From Manduca sexta (taxonomy: Eukaryota; Arthropoda; Insecta; Lepidoptera; Sphingidae), in contig NC_051120.1 of NCBI RefSeq assembly GCF_014839805.1, positions 5,890,001-5,954,000 of the forward strand: 64,000 bases of DNA, written 5' to 3'. The notes under the pieces were generated by a model. It had not been told where the DNA came from and made no database searches. It saw only the letters and a program-made list of their open reading frames with translations. Position numbers and translations under genes: made by a program. Numbering within the stretch: position 1 is the first letter of the stretch; every line of letters begins with the position of its first letter. Of this stretch, positions 58,451 through 64,000 are shown piece by piece.

Positions 58451-60892
58451 TTTTTTACCAAATAATATAAAGCAGTGAGATTAAATTACACTAAAGTGAT
58501 TTGATGACGGAAACAGTGACTTTGTAATGTAATAAAACGAGCCGGTAATTAGAAGAAAACTAGTTTAATCAGCCGAGGGAGCTGGCACCGCGAGCGCAAG
58601 TGACCTAGCTCTGCCAACTAACGCAATTACCAAGCCGCTGTCGTATTACGTCACAGTGGCAACTTGCACAGCAATGTAATATTGTCGCATATTGTTATTG
58701 TCACTCAAGAGCTTCAGTGACGATGAATTAATACAAAATATATTTTAATCGTAGTTATTCTGTGATAAGGGAAGGGTATATTTAATTTACAGTTATTTGT
58801 AGAGCCTTGCAAACCTAGTGAATATTTTGGTAGGTGGCTAGCCATAAGAAAAGCGAAGACCGGACTCCCCTCTTGCATTATTTTTTTTATATTGGCATAT
58901 AAAGCAGATATAAACAATACCTACATTAAGTATGTACCAGCCAGTTTCAGATATGTACGTCGTTAAACCGGGTAAATTGACTATAGTTGACAATGATTAC
59001 AAATAAATCGACAGAAGTATATATCTAAAATAACGTAGTTAATTCTGACATTGTGGGTGTTTACGGATAACGAAGATCACTTCAGATGACCCACAAGCTC
59101 GTTTGTCCATTTTTCTGTAAAAACAAATATCTACCTATGGACTAATTGTAATTGAACTACTTGCCTGATTTACTACACTGTGTCGCATCGTCATATGAGA
59201 CATTCTCAATAGACGTATGCAAGCTTTGTATTAAACGTTAACCTTAATGTTCCAACTCTCTGACAATGACAAAATTTAACCCACTTCCCGCGCAGCTCCT
59301 CGTAACGTTTTATGGAACCTCTTCAATCTTCATTCCATTATTTTTTTAAACTATGTAATATTAGGATAAGTTCATTTGAATTAGTTAAAAGCCACTTTTG
59401 CTGATATTTTACTGCTCGTGGACTGCTGCGATGTTATGATTATTTGTTATTTTTATAAATATTGTTAACTTTTCTAAAAGGGAAGGATAAAATGTGATTA
59501 CTATAATAATACATACAGATATTTTTCAAAATTTCCTTTTTAAACTAGCTTATTTTTCATGGTATTCCGCTTTATAAACAGACGCATATGTAACTTTTAG
59601 TAATGTGGCTAACTCTCTAAAAGTGCCACAATACCACAGAGATACCGTGTAAATTTGGCCTCTGTCGAGCCAAATCCACACGAAGCTAACCCAAAACCCC
59701 GCCGAAGCCCGAAACACTCGCAAACAAATCTAGTTACATAGCAACTCTTACTTAATATTGATAAAAAATCTCAGTAAACCATAAATTCGTCTACAAATAC
59801 CCAGATTAATATCTTAGTAAAAACCTTAGGTTAATAAATCATTACCAATTACGGGACAGTAAATAGGGTAGTCGGTAGCAAAAATAAATTGTCGTGGTCC
59901 GTCTTAATGTTCCCTCCCTCACCAATGTTTTGCAGCTGGTTTTACGAGACCATTTTGTCAGTTTTTATAGCTTGGCCAGCCTGCGTCTGCCAGCACAGCA
60001 GCTTAAGATATGAGGTCATCTTCATTCAACTAGATCTCTGATAATATGTATTGTGGTATTATATTGTATATTCTAGCAAAATATTACAGCATTAAATAAA
60101 AAACATCGTTCAATAAACAAGATATTCTTAAGTCCACAAAGATAAAATATCGCCTTTTATCTCGTATGCAACCGAAGCAGGGATCTGTCAGAAATACATG
60201 TGCATATGAAATGCTTTGTTTATAGAACGTTACTTTACATGGACGTGCGAGGTGCACCTGCCGAACGAACTACACTGAATAATATGCTCTTTCAAAGTGA
60301 ATTTATAAAGCAAATTTGTATTCTTGTCGATGTTTAAGTCCATTTTATGGGAACTGTTAAACATTACGTTTAGTATTTCATACCGACAGTCCTGATATTT
60401 TAATTATAAAATATTTTAGCTACATTTTAATGTTCAATTTCTATAATTCTGTATAAGTGTATTATTATCCGATATACATGACGAGTCCAGAATTAGTTTT
60501 ACGAGATGGCACAAACGTAAAAGTTTGCGTTTCCATATCGTATAATTTCACGATAAATTGCCCAAATTTATCAATCATTCTAGTGAAAACGTTATATTCG
60601 CACGTTTCCGTCCGCGCGTCGCGCTCGTCTTGTCAAGCATTTGTCATCCGCAATTCATAAATCGGCGAATGGAATTATCGGTGTCCTCGTTTTATAACGT
60701 GTTTCTTTATAAGTACGTTTTTGTTTTCTGCAATAAGCGTATGTGAAAATTGGTTAAATTTGTATAATCATTTTCGTTACATTTATTTACTACATTTAAG
60801 TTACTGCATCATCCTAATTTACTATATTTCACTAAGCCATAACTCCACTAAGAATCATTGGCAAAGCATTAAAATGATTACTTCCTAATTGA
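58451..60892. other. Intergenic DNA, no gene recognised
   Basis: A less AT-rich patch at 58560-58660 (GCCGAGGGAGCTGGCACCGC) and another at 59640-59720 have no assignable content. The rest is AT-rich. Confidence 0.4.
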
Positions 60893-61222
60893 AATTTGGC
60901 CACGCCAAGCAATCTCATCGGAGATCAGCCAGGTACGCAAGAGATATTATACTGCATAAGTGTTTTCGCAATACACAGGTGAACTCTCTGTTCTGTTGGC
61001 AATCCGACATGGCCGGAGAGAGATCAGGTGCAGGAACGGCTTTACGCGTTTTTCCAGACAAGAAGGTATCACACCGCCAACTTCCGACTCCGAGCTGCGA
61101 CTGAGTAATTTTTAACACGGAAAAACTCTGTTACTATTGTTTTGACCCGACGCGGGATCAGAGCCCAGGACAGCAGCACGGTAGTCGTACCCATACCGGT
61201 CACAATTACAACCACGGCACCC
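60893..61222 (-). mobile_element. tRNA-derived SINE (family B)
   Basis: On the minus strand: head GTGCCGTGGTTGTAATTG (A-box region), a decayed B box (GGGCTCTGATCCCGCG), then TTACTCAGTCGCAGCTCGGA and GTTGGCGGTGTGATACC, shared with the copy at 15933. The end has GATTGCTTGGCGTGGCC. Substitutions elsewhere show that the two copies are old relative to their shared core. Confidence 0.8.
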
Positions 61223-64000
61223 AAGTAGTAGAATTATTTATTAAAATAATACACAAAAGACAATTCGATAAAACCATCATTGCAGTTGGTAAGAAAAATT
61301 ACGACTATTTGTCACTTTTCAACGTCTTATATCAATAATTATAATCAAAAACATTATAACGCAAAAACCAACTTAGTACAAATCTATAATTTGTTCTTAG
61401 CTAAATGCATATACGCGAGAGATGATATGGGAGGAACTCTACAACCCTTAATAATGGAGGTTTCAAGTGTCGAACAATAGAGCTTTCCTGACACCTTAAT
61501 TGTAGTGATAGAATACACGATAGCTGTAATTTAACATCAGAAAAGGAAGTATTGTGTTCGAACTAGATACCATTAACGTGTTTATTTGTCTTTTGAAAAC
61601 GATCCTTGCGATTTATTAAGCATGAATTGTGGAAGATAAATTCTATAACCCTTATAGTCCACAATGGAAAACCGCGATGAGAAATTACTTTTGACTTTAA
61701 TATTGGTTTTCAAATCATACAATATTAAATTTAGAGTGGTGATACCCTTTGCAATATTGTGTGAACACAATTTTGAGACACTGATAATAATAAAAATAGA
61801 ATTCAGTTGGTATTACTGCATAAAAGTAATAAGTTAACGCGACGTTCATGAGAATGAATCAGTGACTCGGAATGGCGAGCGAGAGGAGCGGGCCGATCCC
61901 TTAATTGATTCGATGCCAGATTGGACCGTCCGCTAAGATAAGCGCACGTTTTTAACTGGACCCCTTTTGTTTTAAAAATGAAGACTTCACCCGTTTTACA
62001 GTGGATCCCGTAAATAGGCGACCCCTTTTTATGGCGATGAAGCTTTCGGCGACGTTGTAAATATTCTGGGTCAACGGAAATCGCAATATTTTAAATTGCA
62101 CGTAAAATGTTCGGATGTTTCGCCCTTATGTAAAATTATAATACATTTAAGTACAATGGAGATACATGTAATAGTTGTTTACAGATATATCTTACTAAAT
62201 TACCTAAAACTCAATTAGGATATTTTAAATTTGTGCTAGCAAATTATAATGCCTTTGCAATAACTTTACTCGGTAAAAGTCCAGTATGCATATACTAAGG
62301 GGTCGATTTATTAATTTCGGCGCAAGCAACGTTAATATGCGTGTATTTTTATCATTAAGTGTCAGTTTCAACAAGATTTGATAATGTTTACTGATGAGCA
62401 TTCAAAAACTGGACATCTTCGGTCAGATGCCAGTTCTCGATAATTACTTTGTAAGTTTCTGAAATCTGTTCTCGTCGTTCATGATAGATAACGTTATAAT
62501 AACGTGAGATTGTCTTTATAGCGCCATAAAGTAGTTATTGCTCCAAGGCGATAACGGACGATTTATAACACTTTAGTTCGCGCGGGTTGCCCTACTGCGA
62601 AGGTTCAATGCTCACTGACATACACATTTTTTCACCACATTTATGGACTTCAATTTAGGATATCATTCTTTTAATACAGAAAAATCGTTGTTACATATTC
62701 TAAAAAAGCTACCATCAGCATATACCTCACATTAACTGTTAAATTTCTATTTATGTAGATATTTTATGAAGGCGGCTGACAAAACTCGAAACATTTTGTT
62801 CTTTCAAAACGGAATTTAAAACTATGTATGTATAATTTATTCATGGACATATAATGAATACACTGTGGGCAATAACAACATATTTCATAAGCATTTCAGA
62901 AGTTTACACACGTGTATTAAAAGCTAATCCACAATGAATTGTTATCGCATCCTGTGCGCCGTAATGCAAAGTAGGTCAGGTTAATTAAGTAATCTGTTTT
63001 ACCGGTGTAATGAAGTAGGAAGAAAAGTAATAATGACTCTCTACAGAGTTGGATAATTAAATTATGAATGCAGAGATGTTATTCATGTCTTAAGATTTAT
63101 TTTTGTTCCATCTACGAATAAGTTTAGCTCCGACCATGCTCGACTTCTTGAGCCACAAATGTTTGTAACATAAAAAAAATATTAAGTTTAATTAATCTAA
63201 TGAGGAATTTTAAATAAGTATAATGTACATACTTTCTACAAAAGGAAGTAATAGCTAAATACACTTAGGTTTTTACGAAGTATAATATGTTACTGTAAAT
63301 CCCAAGACTTTCCAGAATAATTTAAGATTTACCAACTCTAAAGGGTAAAAGTGTGAAACGTTGTGACATCATTTTCGTTTTGAACTTTTACCAACATCAA
63401 CAACATAAATTTTAGATTTTACCCCAGAAACTCGATAAATCCCATCTATAAACACACTTGTCATTTCTAAAAATTCCTTTGTGTACATTTTGACATACCA
63501 AGTTTTTTTTTGCCGAAATAAGTAATTCGGCGCACCATAACAGTTTGACTGACAGATAACTAAAATCAGCGATTAAGAAATAAATGCATTGTGTTACTCT
63601 TAAAAGTAACATTTACCAACCATTATTGCCAAAAATTTGCATGAACCCAACTCTAATAATAACTCATAAAAATTATCTGTTGCTTAAAAATCCTTTTATT
63701 AATCAACATATGTTAATAAATCTTAAGATTTTGTAGTACGCTGGAGAATATGTACTCACAGATAAGTATATCATGATTGTAATATTATACGCATTTATGA
63801 ACATTAATTTATAACAGTATTCAAAACAAAGGCGGACCAAGTCATTTCAAATTTAATTGAACGCATTGTACCAACGAGGCTTGTGCTTTAATTTCTCATC
63901 TCGTGTAAATGTAAGGCTTCCAATTTGATACAAAATGTATCTGTTGGTAGCTTGCGGACCCTAATAGGTACGAAGTCCCATTGCCTGCATTTCAATTAAG
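61223..64000. other. Intergenic DNA with one GC-richer patch, no gene recognised
   Basis: The patch at 61860-62060 is less AT-rich and contains a homeodomain-like TTAATTGATT and a GATA-type AGATAAG. That is compatible with a regulatory element but proves nothing. The rest is AT-rich with no domain-bearing frame. Confidence 0.4.

Noticed and set aside
62570..62630. B-box-like AAGGTTCAATGCTC as a tRNA or SINE
   Set aside because: Only part of the B box fits and there is no A box at the expected spacing.

Overview
The window looks like a nuclear genome segment from a lepidopteran insect (moth or butterfly). It is AT-rich and gene-poor, and open frames are short almost everywhere. Its interspersed repeats are the kinds typical of Lepidoptera: tRNA-derived SINEs with readable Pol III A and B boxes, small non-autonomous Helitrons (5' TCTATAC, 3' CTAG, A/T target), a Penelope-like element (PLE) with a GIY-YIG nuclease, and a 5'-truncated LINE. 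There are no operons, ribosome binding sites or other prokaryotic features. Family assignments rest on recalled family features, because no search was possible.

One host protein-coding gene can be assembled, on the minus strand at 41055-45593. It has three coding exons (45518-45593, 41826-41957, 41055-41647). Both introns have GT/AG boundaries and are phase 1. The exons join into a 266-codon reading frame with a signal peptide, a ten-cysteine Ly6/uPAR (three-finger) domain ending in Cys-Asn, a Ser/Thr-rich acidic stalk with several N-glycosylation sequons, and a hydrophobic C-terminus of the GPI-signal type. Intron 1 (3.56 kb) contains a complete small Helitron and a decayed SINE.

Mobile elements, left to right: SINE with a 13-bp target duplication (1343-1611); repeat-family fragment (3478-3560); possible PLE-end fragment (6545-6640); LINE reverse-transcriptase fragment (7258-8741, minus); SINE (15933-16323); PLE copy folded back on itself with a 12-bp target duplication (17771-18640); SINE-like pieces (19530, 22741); Helitrons (20978, 23292-24140); repeat-family copy (29685); SINEs (33468, 36450); a three-unit tandem array of about 145 bp (38306-38745); Helitron (42080-42609); SINE (45258); a foldback with perfect 44-bp arms (47794-47960); a GC-rich palindromic patch (48713-48860); a diverged 143-bp tandem duplication (50168-50452); repeat-family copy (51062); a truncated Helitron abutting a SINE (52463-53400); SINE (56008); an internally deleted Helitron next to a second Helitron 5' end (57848-58450); and SINE (60893-61222).

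The remaining DNA, most of the window, is AT-rich intergenic or intronic sequence in which I recognise no gene. I found no rRNA genes, CRISPR arrays or convincing functional tRNA genes. Small unrecognised exons of longer genes may be present but cannot be established from this window alone.
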